In this document: piece by piece, positions 26,114-38,433 of the stretch
Numbering within the stretch: position 1 is the stretch's first letter
Layout: each line of letters begins with the position of its first letter
DNA from: Candidatus Ferrigenium altingense
Lineage (GTDB): Bacteria; Pseudomonadota; Gammaproteobacteria; Burkholderiales; Gallionellaceae
Assembly (NCBI GenBank): GCA_020621985.1
Contig: JAHRYS010000001.1
Coordinates: forward strand, 526,459-590,458
Reading direction: 5' to 3'
DNA length: 64,000 bases
Translations under genes and position numbers: made by a program
The notes under the pieces: generated by a model
Database searches by the model: none
What the model saw: only the letters and a program-made list of their open reading frames with translations
Told to the model about the DNA's origin: nothing

Positions 26114-27468
26114 GCGCTCCCCTCCGTCCGGTTCAGGCGCGGATCGAACGCATCGCGCACCGCGTCGGCGAACAGGTTTGCCGCCAGCACCAGCACCAGC
26201 ATGAAGCCGAACGCCGCTGCCAGCGCCCACCACACCATCGGCTCGCGCCCCATCTCCAGCCGTGCCGCGTTGATCATCGTGCCGAAGCTGATCATCGACG
26301 GATCGACGCCCACGCCGACATAGGACAGCACCGCCTCGGCCAGCACCAGCGCGGAGAAATCCATCACCAGCGCGATCAAAATGATGTGCATCACGTTGGG
26401 CATGATGTGGCGCGTCAGGATGCGCAAGCTGGAGACGCCGAACGACTGCGCCGCCTGGATGTATTCCAGCTCGCGCAGCTTGAGCGTCTCACCGCGCAGC
26501 AGGCGGCACAGCCCGGTCCAGCTGGTCACGCCGAGGATCAGGCACAGGAACACCAGCCGCAGGTCGGCGCGCGACGCGGCGGTATCGAACCAGTGCGGAT
26601 GCGTGTCGATGGTCACCTGCATCATCAGCACCGCCGCCGCGATCAGCAGCACGCTCGGGATAGAACTCAGCACGGTGTAGACATACTGGATCACATCATC
26701 CACCCAGCCGCGCAAATAGCCCGCCGCGATGCCGAGCAGCAACGCCAGCGGCAATGTGACCAGCGTCGTCACCGTGCCGATGATCAGGCCGGTGCGGATG
26801 CTTTTCAGCGCCAGGTACAGCACGTCCTGTCCGACCTTGTCGGTGCCGAGCACATGGTAGGCGGAGGCGAGGCAGGCGGTTGCGCCGGCCAGGGCTGCAA
26901 TGGCAAGCGTGGTGATCAGCATGGGGCGCAACGGCAGGCTGCGCTGCACCAGCCATCGCCTGCCGGCCAGCGCAATCAGCAGCCCTGCCAGCAGGCCGCC
27001 CAGCGCGCCCAGCAAGGTGCGCTTTAGCACATCGCCATTGTGCTGCGCTTCATCGGCCAGATGCGCGCCGCCGTAGCGCAGGCGCGGGTAGTCGTGCAAC
27101 ACGTTGCCCTGCGCATCGCTCATGGTTTCTTTCGCATACAGCGTTAGCGCGAAAGGCGCGGAATAGGTTTTCTCGGTCTGCAAGCGCAACGGCTCGACCA
27201 GCTTGTCGAACACGCTCAATACTTCCGGCGAGTACACCGTCTCGCCGCCATTGGTTTTTGGCAGGGCGGCGCGGTAATGCAGCGTATCCAGCAGCCCCAC
27301 CAGCAGGAACAGCGACAGCACCAGCAGCGACACCATCGCCGTGGCGCTTTGCGCCACGCGCCGCCACGGCAGCAGCAGATGTTCGCGCCGTCGTATATAC
27401 CAGACCGTCGCGACGCCTGATGCCAGCAGCAGGAACACCAGCGCATCGCTCCATAAAATGATCGGCAT
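26110..27468 (-). CDS. yejE: YejE-type ABC importer permease with extended N-terminal part
   Basis: A 452-aa inner-membrane permease. The C-terminal ~280 residues hold the binding-protein-dependent transport domain ('YIQAAQSFGVSSLRILTRHIMPN', 'EAVLSYVGVGVDP'). The N-terminal ~170 residues carry extra membrane helices and a periplasmic stretch. E. coli YejE, as I recall, is about 341 aa, so this one is clearly longer. The ATG at 27468 (MPIILWSD) is chosen because the longer frame runs through yejB. Its stop overlaps the yejF start (ATGA). Confidence 0.88.
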   Translation of the reverse strand: MPIILWSDALVFLLLASGVATVWYIRRREHLLLPWRRVAQSATAMVSLLVLSLFLLVGLLDTLHYRAALPKTNGGETVYSPEVLSVFDKLVEPLRLQTEKTYSAPFALTLYAKETMSDAQGNVLHDYPRLRYGGAHLADEAQHNGDVLKRTLLGALGGLLAGLLIALAGRRWLVQRSLPLRPMLITTLAIAALAGATACLASAYHVLGTDKVGQDVLYLALKSIRTGLIIGTVTTLVTLPLALLLGIAAGYLRGWVDDVIQYVYTVLSSIPSVLLIAAAVLMMQVTIDTHPHWFDTAASRADLRLVFLCLILGVTSWTGLCRLLRGETLKLRELEYIQAAQSFGVSSLRILTRHIMPNVMHIILIALVMDFSALVLAEAVLSYVGVGVDPSMISFGTMINAARLEMGREPMVWWALAAAFGFMLVLVLAANLFADAVRDAFDPRLNRTEGSA

Positions 27469-27473
27469 GAAAC

Positions 27474-28466
27474 TCACGACAGCCTCACCCTTGGATCGAC
27501 CATCGTGTAGGAAATGTCCGTCAGGATCAGCCCCGCGATGTACAGCACCGAGCCGAGAAACACCATCGCGCGCACCACGCTGAAATCCTGCGCGTTGATC
27601 GCGTCGATGGTGTAGCTGCCCAGGCCGGGGATGCCGAAAAACGACTCGGTGAGCAGGCTGCCCATGAACAGCAGCGGGATCACCACGACCACGCCGGTCA
27701 GAATCGGGATCATCGCGTTTTTCAGCACATGGCGGAACAGCACTGCCAGCTCGGACAAGCCCTTGGCGCGCGCGGTGCGCACATAGTCCTTGCCGATCTC
27801 TTCGAGGAAGATGGTGCGATACCAGCGGCTGCTGGAGCCGATACCGCTGACCACGCCGATGGCGATCGGCAGCACCACGAACTTGAAGCCGTTCATGCCG
27901 CCGTCGTAGCCGGAGCCACCATAGCCGGAAATGGGCACCAGATGCCACAGCTTGCTCACCACGAATTGCCCGCCGATGATGTAAAACAGGCCGGAGATGG
28001 ACATCAGCAGCACGCACAGCGCCACGCCCGCGATGTCCAGCGCGGTGGCTCGGAACAGCGTCATCAGCAGCGCGAAGCTGACATAGGCAACGAGGCCGAT
28101 CAGGAAGGTCGGCAGCGCGATCGCCAGGCTCGGCCCCATGCGCGTGACAATTTCGCGCCCGATGCCGCGCCCGTCATCCGAGTAGCCGAAGTCGAAGGCG
28201 AACATGCTGGCAGACTTCTGCCAGAAAATCGTGTCGGTGATCTTGCCTGCGCCGCTGGCCGCGCTGTTGACCAGCAACGGCTTGTCGTAGCCGCGCTGCT
28301 GCTTCCATTTCTCGATGGCTTCGGGCGTGACGCGCTTGATGCCGAGCTGCATGCGCGCCATGTCGTCCGGCGTATTCACCACGAAGAACAGTGTGAAGGT
28401 CAGCAGGTTTACTCCGATCAGGATCGGCACGGCATACAGAATGCGGCGCAACAGGTAGGTAAGCAT
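27474..28466 (-). CDS. yejB: YejB-type ABC importer permease
   Basis: A 330-aa permease beginning MLTYLLRRILYAVPILIGV. It has DppB-like features: an N-terminal helix, a periplasmic loop ('QRGYDKPLL'), a transport domain with 'YVRTARAKGLSELAVLFRHVLKNA' (EAA-type loop) and the ending 'GLILTDISYTMVDPRVRLS'. It forms the channel with YejE. The yejBEF genes overlap or nearly touch. No solute-binding yejA gene precedes yejB, where it would be expected. Confidence 0.9.
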   Translation of the reverse strand: MLTYLLRRILYAVPILIGVNLLTFTLFFVVNTPDDMARMQLGIKRVTPEAIEKWKQQRGYDKPLLVNSAASGAGKITDTIFWQKSASMFAFDFGYSDDGRGIGREIVTRMGPSLAIALPTFLIGLVAYVSFALLMTLFRATALDIAGVALCVLLMSISGLFYIIGGQFVVSKLWHLVPISGYGGSGYDGGMNGFKFVVLPIAIGVVSGIGSSSRWYRTIFLEEIGKDYVRTARAKGLSELAVLFRHVLKNAMIPILTGVVVVIPLLFMGSLLTESFFGIPGLGSYTIDAINAQDFSVVRAMVFLGSVLYIAGLILTDISYTMVDPRVRLS

Positions 28467-28621
28467 TGGGTTTCTATAGGTCGGTAGATGACGGTTGCGT
28501 GAATTATAGGGCAATATCCTGGCGCAACCGGTTTGGTGCATTATTGGTATTAAGGTTGACCAAAACGTCGCCAACCTTTATCTTACGCGGTTCTTTTTGG
28601 CTTAAATTTAGGGTGTTTGTG

Positions 28622-30331
28622 ATGGAGTTGACCGGCGCGGAGATACTGATCCGCTGTTTGCAGGAGGAGAAGGTTGAATATGTGTTTGGCTATCCCGGCG
28701 GTGCGGTGTTGTTTATTTACGACGCATTGTTTCAGCAGGATAAGGTCAAGCATGTGCTGGTGCGCCATGAGCAGGCTGCGGTGCATGCGGCCGACGGTTA
28801 TGCCCGCTCTTCCGACAAGGTGGGCGTGGCGCTCGTCACCTCCGGGCCGGGGCTGACCAATGCCGTGACCGGCATCGCGACCGCCTACATGGATTCCACG
28901 CCGATGGTCGTCATCAGCGGCCAAGTGCCGACCGGCGCGATAGGCGAAGATGCCTTCCAGGAAGTAGATGCAGTGGGCATTACCCGCCCTTGCGTGAAGC
29001 ACAATTTCCTGGTCAAGGACGTAAAGGACATCGCCTCGACCATCAAGAAAGCGTTTTATCTGGCCAAGTCGGGCCGGCCCGGCCCGGTGCTGGTGGATAT
29101 CCCCAAGGATGTGTCCAACCACAAGACCACTTTCGAGTACCCATCCAGCGTGACAATCCGCTCCTATCATCCGGCGGGCAAGGGCGACAGCGGCCAGATC
29201 AGGCATGCGGCGCAGATGCTGCTGGAGGCCAAGCGGCCGATGATCTATGCGGGCGGCGGCGTGGTGCTGTCCGACGCCTCCGCACAACTGACCGACCTGG
29301 TGCGCTTGCTGGATTTCCCTTGCACCAATACGCTGATGGGGCTGGGCGGTTTTCCGGCCAGCGACAAGCAGTTTGTCGGCATGTTGGGGATGCACGGCAC
29401 CTATGAAGCGAACATGGCGATGCAGCATTGCGATGTGCTGCTGGCGGTCGGCGCGCGTTTTGACGATCGCGTGATCGGCAACGTCGAGCATTTCGCACAG
29501 GTGCCGCGCAAGATCATCCACATCGACATCGACCCATCCTCGATTGCCAAGCGCGTCAAGGTGGATTTGCCTATCGTCGGCGACGTGAAACTGGTGCTCG
29601 ATGAATTGCTGGAAGTGCTGCGCGGCGGCAGGCAGAGGCCTAACACATCGGAGTTGGCTGCATGGTGGAAGCAGGTGGACGAGTGGCGCGCCGTAGGTGG
29701 CGGGCTGCGCTACAAGAATTCCACCGAAATCATCAAGCCGCAATTCGTGATCGAGAAGCTGCATGAAATTACCGGCGGCGATGCGTTTATCACCACCGAC
29801 GTCGGCCAGCATCAAATGTGGGCTGCGCAGTATTACAAGTTCGATAAGCCGCGCCGCTGGGTCACTTCCGGCGGCCTGGGCACGATGGGTTTCGGTTTGC
29901 CGGCGGCGATGGGTGTGCAGATGGTCAACCCCGGCGCAACAGTCGCCTGCATAACGGGCGAAGGCAGCATCCAGATGAACATTCAGGAGCTGTCCACCTG
30001 CAAGCAATTCCACCTGCCGATCAAGATTATTGCGCTCAATAACGGCTATCTGGGCATGGTGCGGCAGTGGCAGGAGTTCTTTCATGGCAACCGTTATTCC
30101 GAGACTTATATGAACGCGCTGCCAGATTTCGTCAAGCTGGCCGAGGCATACGGGCACGTCGGAATGCGCATCGAAAAACCTGCGGATGTCGAACCGGCGT
30201 TGAAAGAGGCATTTGCGCGCAAGAATGATCTGGTGTTTATGGACTTCAGGACCGACCCGACCGAAAACGTGTTCCCCATGGTTCCCGGTGGCAGGGGCTT
30301 GTCGGAAATTATTCTGGCGGAGGAATTGTAA
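28622..30331 (+). CDS. ilvI: acetolactate synthase large subunit
   Basis: A 569-aa thiamine-diphosphate enzyme condensing two pyruvates (or pyruvate and 2-oxobutyrate), the first common step of valine, leucine and isoleucine synthesis. Motifs: ThDP-activating Glu in 'LVRHEQAAVHAADGYAR', FAD-binding middle region with 'GMLGMHGTYEANMAM', and the Mg/ThDP motif 'GEGSIQMNIQELSTCK' then 'LNNGYLGMVRQWQEFF'. Start ATG 28622; the GTG just before it (28619) is an alternative. Its stop overlaps ilvH by one base. It could equally be named ilvB. Confidence 0.95.
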   Translation: MELTGAEILIRCLQEEKVEYVFGYPGGAVLFIYDALFQQDKVKHVLVRHEQAAVHAADGYARSSDKVGVALVTSGPGLTNAVTGIATAYMDSTPMVVISGQVPTGAIGEDAFQEVDAVGITRPCVKHNFLVKDVKDIASTIKKAFYLAKSGRPGPVLVDIPKDVSNHKTTFEYPSSVTIRSYHPAGKGDSGQIRHAAQMLLEAKRPMIYAGGGVVLSDASAQLTDLVRLLDFPCTNTLMGLGGFPASDKQFVGMLGMHGTYEANMAMQHCDVLLAVGARFDDRVIGNVEHFAQVPRKIIHIDIDPSSIAKRVKVDLPIVGDVKLVLDELLEVLRGGRQRPNTSELAAWWKQVDEWRAVGGGLRYKNSTEIIKPQFVIEKLHEITGGDAFITTDVGQHQMWAAQYYKFDKPRRWVTSGGLGTMGFGLPAAMGVQMVNPGATVACITGEGSIQMNIQELSTCKQFHLPIKIIALNNGYLGMVRQWQEFFHGNRYSETYMNALPDFVKLAEAYGHVGMRIEKPADVEPALKEAFARKNDLVFMDFRTDPTENVFPMVPGGRGLSEIILAEEL

Positions 30332-30822
30332 TGCGGCACATTATTTCCCTGTTGATGGAAAATGAGGCGGGCGCATTGTCGCGGGTGGCTGGACTGTTCT
30401 CGGCACGCGGCTACAATATCGAATCATTGTCGGTGGCGCCGACCGAAGACCCGACCCTGTCGCGCATGACGATTGTCACCAGCGGTTCGGATGCGATCAT
30501 CGAACAAATCAACAAGCAGCTCAATAAGCTGGTGGATGTCGCGGCGTTGATGGATTTGAACGATGGCGAACACATCGAGCGTGAGTTGATGCTGGTCAAG
30601 GTCAGTGCGCAAGGCGAAGCACGTGAAAAATTGAAACGTGTGGCGGATACTTTTCACGGGCGCATCATTGATGTGACTGACTACATTTACACCATCGAAC
30701 TGACCGGCTCATGTGCCGAGTTGGACAGCTTCCTGGAGACGGTCGGCCGCGATCTGATTCTGGAAACGGTGCGTACCGGGGCTTCCGGTATCGGGCGTGG
30801 CGAACGGATTTTGAAACTTTAA
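30331..30822 (+). CDS. ilvH: acetolactate synthase small (regulatory) subunit
   Basis: A 163-aa regulatory subunit with an N-terminal ACT domain ('HIISLLMENEAGALSRVAGLF', 'GYNIESLSVAPTED') and the family C-terminal half ('LMLVKVSAQGEAR', 'IDVTDYIYTIELTG'). It binds valine for feedback inhibition and stabilises the catalytic subunit. TAATG overlap with ilvI couples translation and fixes 1:1 production. Confidence 0.96.
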   Translation: MRHIISLLMENEAGALSRVAGLFSARGYNIESLSVAPTEDPTLSRMTIVTSGSDAIIEQINKQLNKLVDVAALMDLNDGEHIERELMLVKVSAQGEAREKLKRVADTFHGRIIDVTDYIYTIELTGSCAELDSFLETVGRDLILETVRTGASGIGRGERILKL

Positions 30823-30836
30823 TTTTGGATTTTTAA

Positions 30837-31872
<1,036 letters not shown>

Positions 31873-31874
<2 letters not shown>

Positions 31875-31952
31875 GAAGTGGGAAGTAGGAAGTGGTGAGT
31901 GGGAAGTAGCCAACTCACCACTCTCCACTTACCACTCTCCACTCACTACTCC
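31873..31952. repeat. purine/pyrimidine palindromic repeat between ilvC and psd
   Basis: A purine-rich block (31873-31909) is followed by a pyrimidine-rich block (31911-31952). A 10-bp perfect stem, agtggtgagt (31891-31900) with actcaccact (31913-31922), forms its centre. It fills the entire ilvC-psd gap and reaches to within two bases of the psd ATG, so psd has no normal Shine-Dalgarno sequence. Confidence 0.75.
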
Positions 31953-31954
31953 CT

Positions 31955-32608
31955 ATGAATAAATATCCCCATCCCATCATCGCCCGCGAGGGCTGGCCGT
32001 TCCTGATCGGTTCCATCGCCATTGCGCTGCTGTTATCCGGCCTTGTCGGCGGCATCGCTGAACTGCTGGCCTGGATCGTCGTATTGTTTGTGCTGCAATT
32101 TTTCCGCGACCCGCCGCGCGTGGTTCCGCAGGATGCCGGCGCGGTGCTGTCGCCGGCCGACGGGAGAGTCATCAAGGTCGAGCGCACGCAGGATCCCTAC
32201 GGGCAACGCGAGGCGATCCTGGTCAGCGTGTTCATGAACGTGTTCAACGTGCATTCCAACCGCAGCCCGGTGGACGGTACCGTGGAGAAGGTGCAGTATT
32301 TTCCCGGCAAGTTCGTGAACGCCGATCTCGACAAGGCTTCCGCGGAAAACGAGCGCAATGCCGTGGTGCTGAAGACCACAGACGGGCAGACTGTGACCTT
32401 TGTTCAGGTGGCAGGGCTGATCGCGCGGCGCATCCTGTGCTACATCAAGGCCGGCGATGTGCTGGCGCGCGGTCAGCGCTACGGCTTCATCCGCTTCGGT
32501 TCGCGCGTGGATGTTTATCTGCCGTTGGACGCCGCCGTGAAAGTCAGCATCGGCGACAAGGTGTCGGCGACCACTACTATATTGGCAGTTCTCCCGCAAA
32601 ACGGTTAA
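31955..32608 (+). CDS. psd: phosphatidylserine decarboxylase proenzyme (short form)
   Basis: A 217-aa protein of the short 'archaeal-type' Psd group. An N-terminal membrane region ('[21 protein letters not shown]') is followed by '[10 protein letters not shown]', '[12 protein letters not shown]' and '[14 protein letters not shown]'. The self-cleavage site is Gly-Ser in '[12 protein letters not shown]', which generates the pyruvoyl group. It makes phosphatidylethanolamine from the product of pssA, encoded directly downstream. The family-typical N-terminus ([16 protein letters not shown]) supports this ATG although its upstream DNA is repeat sequence without a clear ribosome site. Confidence 0.94.
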   Translation: MNKYPHPIIAREGWPFLIGSIAIALLLSGLVGGIAELLAWIVVLFVLQFFRDPPRVVPQDAGAVLSPADGRVIKVERTQDPYGQREAILVSVFMNVFNVHSNRSPVDGTVEKVQYFPGKFVNADLDKASAENERNAVVLKTTDGQTVTFVQVAGLIARRILCYIKAGDVLARGQRYGFIRFGSRVDVYLPLDAAVKVSIGDKVSATTTILAVLPQNG

Positions 32609-32617
32609 CCTAGGCGC

Positions 32618-33367
32618 ATGGACGAATTTGATACCCGTAAGCCGATGAACCTGCGCAGGCGCGGCATTTACCTGTTGCCCAACCTGTTTACGACCGGCGC
32701 GCTGTTCGCCGGCTTCTACGCCATCGTGCAGGCGATGAATGTCCGGTTCGAATTTGCGGCGGTGGCGATCTTCATCGCCATGGTGCTGGACGGGCTGGAT
32801 GGTCGCGTGGCGCGGTTGACGCATACGCAAAGCGAATTCGGCGCCGAATATGACAGCCTGTCCGACATGGTTTCGTTCGGTGTCGCGCCGGCGCTGGTCA
32901 TCTATGAATGGGCATTGATAGGGCTGGGCAAGTGGGGCTGGTTCGCCGCGTTCATCTACTGCGCCGCCACCGCGTTACGCCTGGCGCGCTTCAACACCAA
33001 CATCGACGTGGTCGACAAGCGCTATTTTCAGGGCTTGCCCAGCCCGGCCGCCGCCGCATTGGTCGCAGGGTTTGTCTGGGTGATGCTGGATTACGGTTTC
33101 AAGGGCGGCGAGCTGCGCTGGTATGCGGCGGCGCTGACGGTGTTTGCCGGGTTGAGCATGGTCAGCAACCTGCCGTTCTACAGCTTCAAAGACCTGAATA
33201 TGCGCAAGAGCGTGCCATTCGTGGCGATCTTCCTGATCGCGCTGTTCTTCATCCTGATTTCCAGCTATCCACCCGGCGTATTGTTTGCGTTGTTCCTGGG
33301 CTATGCCTTGTCCGGCTATGTGCTGTGGCTGTTGCGCCTGCGCAAAAAACAACAGCCCATTGCCTGA
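32618..33367 (+). CDS. pssA: CDP-diacylglycerol-serine O-phosphatidyltransferase
   Basis: A 249-aa integral-membrane CDP-alcohol phosphatidyltransferase. The signature D-G-x2-A-R-x8-G-x3-D-x3-D is complete in 'DGRVARLTHTQSEFGAEYDS' continuing to D in 'LSD'. About seven hydrophobic helices. It makes phosphatidylserine, the substrate of Psd encoded 9 bp upstream. Both sit between ilvC and leuA, an arrangement I know from several betaproteobacteria. Confidence 0.95.
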   Translation: MDEFDTRKPMNLRRRGIYLLPNLFTTGALFAGFYAIVQAMNVRFEFAAVAIFIAMVLDGLDGRVARLTHTQSEFGAEYDSLSDMVSFGVAPALVIYEWALIGLGKWGWFAAFIYCAATALRLARFNTNIDVVDKRYFQGLPSPAAAALVAGFVWVMLDYGFKGGELRWYAAALTVFAGLSMVSNLPFYSFKDLNMRKSVPFVAIFLIALFFILISSYPPGVLFALFLGYALSGYVLWLLRLRKKQQPIA

Positions 33368-33394
33368 GACGATAAAGCTGGTAATATTCGCCTC

Positions 33395-33475
33395 ATGCAT
33401 TTCTCCACGCACATCGCAACACTTCACTCCACGTTCAGCTTGCTGGCCGCGCTGCTGCTGCGCGGCGCGCGCTAA
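33395..33475 (+). CDS. putative leucine-rich leader peptide of leuA
   Basis: A 26-codon ORF starting MHFSTHIATLHSTF and continuing SLLAALLLRGAR. Five of eight residues just before the end are leucine (LLAALLL), with three consecutive CTG codons. It begins 166 bp upstream of leuA and ends 85 bp before it. Leucine-run leader peptides control leu operons by ribosome-mediated attenuation in other proteobacteria. I did not find a convincing terminator hairpin with T-run between the ORF and leuA, so the mechanism is unproven. It is too short for standard gene callers. The rest of the 33368-33560 gap shows nothing else. Confidence 0.6.
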   Translation: MHFSTHIATLHSTFSLLAALLLRGAR

Positions 33476-33560
33476 CTATATCCCCACAATTTGAAGCAAT
33501 ATGCGCGACAATCCTAAGCGGTTGACGCAGATTTAACCTATTCGCATTGGAGTTTTTATC

Positions 33561-35096
33561 ATGGCAGACAAATTGATTATTTTTGACACCACCTTGCGCG
33601 ATGGCGAGCAGAGTCCCGGCGCGGCGATGACCAGGGAGAAGAAGGTTCGCATTGCGCGCCAGTTGGAAAAATTGGGCGTGGACGTGATCGAGGCGGGTTT
33701 TGCAGCGGCCAGCCCGGGCGATTTCGAGGCGGTGCAGGCGGTGGCCGAAATTGTGAAAAGTTCCACGGTGTGTTCGCTGGCGCGCGCCGGCGAGAACGAC
33801 GTGCGCCGTGCCGGCGAGGCGATCCGTCCGGCGAAGTCGGGGCGCATCCACACCTTCATCGCCACCAGCCCGATCCACATGCAGCACAAGCTGCGCATGA
33901 GCGAGGATCAGGTGGTCGAGCGCGCGGTCAGCGCGGTGAAATGGGCGCTCGAATACACCGATGACGTGGAATTTTCCGCCGAGGATGCGGTGCGCTCGGA
34001 GATGGATTTCCTGGTGCGCGTGTTCGATGCGGTGATCAAGGCCGGCGCCAAGACGCTGAACGTGCCGGATACGGTGGGCTATTCAATTCCCGCCGCGTGG
34101 GGCGAGCGCATCCGGCAATTGATCGAGCGCGTGCCGAATTCAGACAAGGTGGTCTGGTCTACGCATTGCCACAACGACCTTGGCCTGGCGGTGGCAAATT
34201 CTTTATCCGCCGTGATGAACGGCGCGCGCCAAGTGGAATGCACCATCAACGGCCTCGGCGAACGTGCCGGCAATGCCTCGCTGGAAGAAGTCGTGATGGC
34301 GGTAAGGACGCGCCGCGACATCTTCAACCTCGACACGCGCATCGACACCACGCAGATCGTGCCGACTTCCAAACTGGTTTCGAGCATCACCGGCTACCCG
34401 GTCCAGCCGAACAAGGCGATCGTCGGCGCGAACGCCTTTGCGCATGAATCCGGCATTCACCAGGACGGCGTGCTCAAGCACCGCGAAACCTACGAAATCA
34501 TGCGCGCCGAAGACGTGGGCTGGAATGCCAACAAGCTGACCTTGGGCAAGCTCTCCGGGCGCAATGCGTTGCGCCAGCGTTTTACCGCGCTGAATATCGA
34601 GTTCGATTCGGAAGAGGCGTTCAATGCCGCATTTCAGCGCTTCAAGGAATTGGCGGATCGCAAGCACGAGATTTTCGATGAAGACTTGCAGGCGCTGGTC
34701 AGCGACGAAGCGGTGGCGCAGGTCAGCGAGCATTACCGTCTGATTTTCATGCGCGCCCATAGCGAGACCGGGATATTGCCCGTGGCCAAGGTGGTGATGA
34801 GCATCGGCGGCGCGCAACACGACGCCGAGGCGCAAGGCGGCGGGCCGGTGGATGCGACCTTCCAGGCCATCGAGCAAATCGTGCACAGCGGCACCGAATT
34901 GCAGCTGTATTCGGTGAACAACATCACCAGCGGCACCGATGCTCAGGGAGAGGTGACGGTGCGCTTGGCCAAGGGCGGGCGGATCGTCAACGGGCAGGGC
35001 GCGGACACCGATATCGTGGTGGCTTCCGCTAAGGCTTACCTGAACGCGCTCAACAAACTGCACAGTAAGCTGGAACGCGCTCACCCGCAGTTGTGA
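33561..35096 (+). CDS. leuA: 2-isopropylmalate synthase
   Basis: A 511-aa enzyme condensing acetyl-CoA with 2-oxoisovalerate, the first committed step to leucine. N-terminal TIM barrel with '[16 protein letters not shown]' and metal ligands in '[16 protein letters not shown]'. Middle linker with '[15 protein letters not shown]'. C-terminal LeuA dimer/regulatory domain (~385-500), where leucine feedback inhibition acts. Length is normal. It is preceded by ttggag and by the leucine-rich leader ORF. Confidence 0.97.
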   Translation: MADKLIIFDTTLRDGEQSPGAAMTREKKVRIARQLEKLGVDVIEAGFAAASPGDFEAVQAVAEIVKSSTVCSLARAGENDVRRAGEAIRPAKSGRIHTFIATSPIHMQHKLRMSEDQVVERAVSAVKWALEYTDDVEFSAEDAVRSEMDFLVRVFDAVIKAGAKTLNVPDTVGYSIPAAWGERIRQLIERVPNSDKVVWSTHCHNDLGLAVANSLSAVMNGARQVECTINGLGERAGNASLEEVVMAVRTRRDIFNLDTRIDTTQIVPTSKLVSSITGYPVQPNKAIVGANAFAHESGIHQDGVLKHRETYEIMRAEDVGWNANKLTLGKLSGRNALRQRFTALNIEFDSEEAFNAAFQRFKELADRKHEIFDEDLQALVSDEAVAQVSEHYRLIFMRAHSETGILPVAKVVMSIGGAQHDAEAQGGGPVDATFQAIEQIVHSGTELQLYSVNNITSGTDAQGEVTVRLAKGGRIVNGQGADTDIVVASAKAYLNALNKLHSKLERAHPQL

Positions 35097-35118
35097 GGGG
35101 GAGCCGTTAGACATACAC

Positions 35119-35153
35119 ATTTGCGGGCTTTCGCGCAGCGGATGCCCGCAAAT
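35119..35153 (+). terminator. candidate terminator after leuA
   Basis: A 10-bp stem, atttgcgggc (35119-35128) with gcccgcaaat (35144-35153), 15-nt loop, followed by ttctt, 22 bp beyond the leuA stop. The rest of the gap up to 35317 is AT-richer and shows no gene. Confidence 0.6.
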
Positions 35154-35317
35154 TTCTTACGCGCCTAGCCTTTGGATGAACCCTGATTTTCAAGGCTCCC
35201 TAACATTTTGAAACAATTATTTTTGAACATACGGTCGGATGCCTAGTCATAATTCCGCATCATGAGTTGCAGGGGTATGAACCCTCGCCGTTTTTGTGAA
35301 TTTTACCGGAGATTATC

Positions 35318-36388
35318 TTGAAGAAAATTTTGTTGAGTTCGATATTTTTACTGGCTTCACTGGCCGCCAATGCAAGCTGGGCAGAGTGTTCGATCATTCC
35401 CCATTCCCAATGTCCTCATGCGGAGTTCTCCGGCAAGAATCTGACGCAGGCTAATTTGCAGGAAGCGCATCTTTGGGAAGGTGACCTGACGCGCGCCGAC
35501 CTGACCAGGGCCAATCTCAAAAGCGCGCAAATCTACCACGGCAAGCTGATGGGTGGCAATTTCACCGAAGCGGATATGACGGACATCACGCTGTATTACG
35601 CAGACCTGACCGGCGCCAACTTGACCGGAGCGAATCTGACGCGCGCCAAGCTCAAGGGCGCAAACCTCAGCGAAACCAATTTAACCGATACCAACCTGAC
35701 CGACGCAGAGATTGATAATGCAAAGTTTAACAAGGCTATTTTCTGCCGCACTACGATGCCGAACGGCATCGTGAACAGCGGCGCTAACTGCCCCGCCAAG
35801 AAACCCGCCAAGACCGATCAGGCCGAGGCAGTTGAGAATGCCATTAATGGCTGCATGATTCAGCCGCGCACGGTGTGCATGAATGCTGCGCTGGCCGAGG
35901 CCAATCTGGGCTCGGCCAATCTTTCCGGCGCACAGATGTACATGGGTAATTTCGCGCAAGCCAACCTGTTCAAGGCCAACCTCGGCAAGGCCAACCTGAC
36001 CGAAGCCAACCTGACGCGCGCCAACCTGACGCGTGCCAACCTGTCGCAAGCCAACCTGACCGATGCCAACCTGAACAAGGCGACATTGCGCGGCGCGCAA
36101 CTGGAGCGCGCCAATCTGACCGGCGCGATCCTGCTGAATGCCGACCTGACCGATGCCGACCTGACCGGTGCCAATATTGCCGATGCCAATCTGGCTGGCG
36201 CGACTTTATGCAATACGGTCATGCCAAACGGTACGGTGAACAACAGCGGTTGCATGGCTGAAAAAAAAACAGAAACGATTACTGAACCGGTGAAAACCGA
36301 ACCCGTAAAAACCGAGCCGGTTATTCCGGAAAGCAAACCGGTTAAGCCGGTTAAGCCGGCGGTAAAAGCAAAGACCAAGAGCAAGTAA
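35318..36388 (+). CDS. exported pentapeptide-repeat protein with two repeat blocks
   Basis: A 356-aa protein from a TTG start (cggaga upstream). Signal peptide residues 1-22 ('MKKILLSSIFLLASLAANAS'). Two blocks of A(D/N)LxxA pentapeptides lie at about 36-135 and 190-300. Each begins after a Cys-containing opener ('CSIIPHSQCPHAEF', 'GCMIQPRTVCMNAAL') and ends in a similar 'FCRTTMPNGIVNSGANC' or 'LCNTVMPNGTVNNSGC' cap. The whole unit therefore looks internally duplicated. The C-terminus is a Lys/Pro/Glu-rich tail with KTEPV repeats. Pentapeptide repeats fold as right-handed quadrilateral beta-helices. With a signal peptide it is periplasmic or extracellular, unlike the cytoplasmic gyrase-protecting Qnr/MfpA type. 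Function unknown. Confidence 0.82.
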   Translation: MKKILLSSIFLLASLAANASWAECSIIPHSQCPHAEFSGKNLTQANLQEAHLWEGDLTRADLTRANLKSAQIYHGKLMGGNFTEADMTDITLYYADLTGANLTGANLTRAKLKGANLSETNLTDTNLTDAEIDNAKFNKAIFCRTTMPNGIVNSGANCPAKKPAKTDQAEAVENAINGCMIQPRTVCMNAALAEANLGSANLSGAQMYMGNFAQANLFKANLGKANLTEANLTRANLTRANLSQANLTDANLNKATLRGAQLERANLTGAILLNADLTDADLTGANIADANLAGATLCNTVMPNGTVNNSGCMAEKKTETITEPVKTEPVKTEPVIPESKPVKPVKPAVKAKTKSK

Positions 36389-36408
36389 TCAACCGCAGGA
36401 CAATGGAC

Positions 36409-36431
36409 AAGGGCACGCGCTGCGTGCCCTT
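36409..36431 (+). terminator. Rho-independent terminator after the pentapeptide gene
   Basis: A 9-bp stem, aagggcacg with cgtgccctt, around a 5-nt loop, followed by tgctttt, 20 bp after the stop. Confidence 0.75.
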
Positions 36432-36488
36432 TGCTTTTGTTGTGGAAATAAATCGGCCAACGAAAGAAATGCCGGTAGCGGGTGTTTT

Positions 36489-38367
<1,879 letters not shown>

Positions 38368-38433
38368 AATGCCAGCCGCACAGATGCGGCTCATAACGGC
38401 GCACAGAAAGCGCTTTCACGGCCAGCCGGAATT

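Noticed and set aside
28552-28578. Attenuator hairpin in front of ilvI
   Set aside because: A 7-bp stem (aaggttg/caacctt) exists, but there is no leader peptide rich in branched-chain residues and no T-run.
28583-30157. Long minus-strand ORF opposite ilvI
   Set aside because: Shadow of a GC-rich coding strand; the product is His/Arg-rich with no family resemblance.
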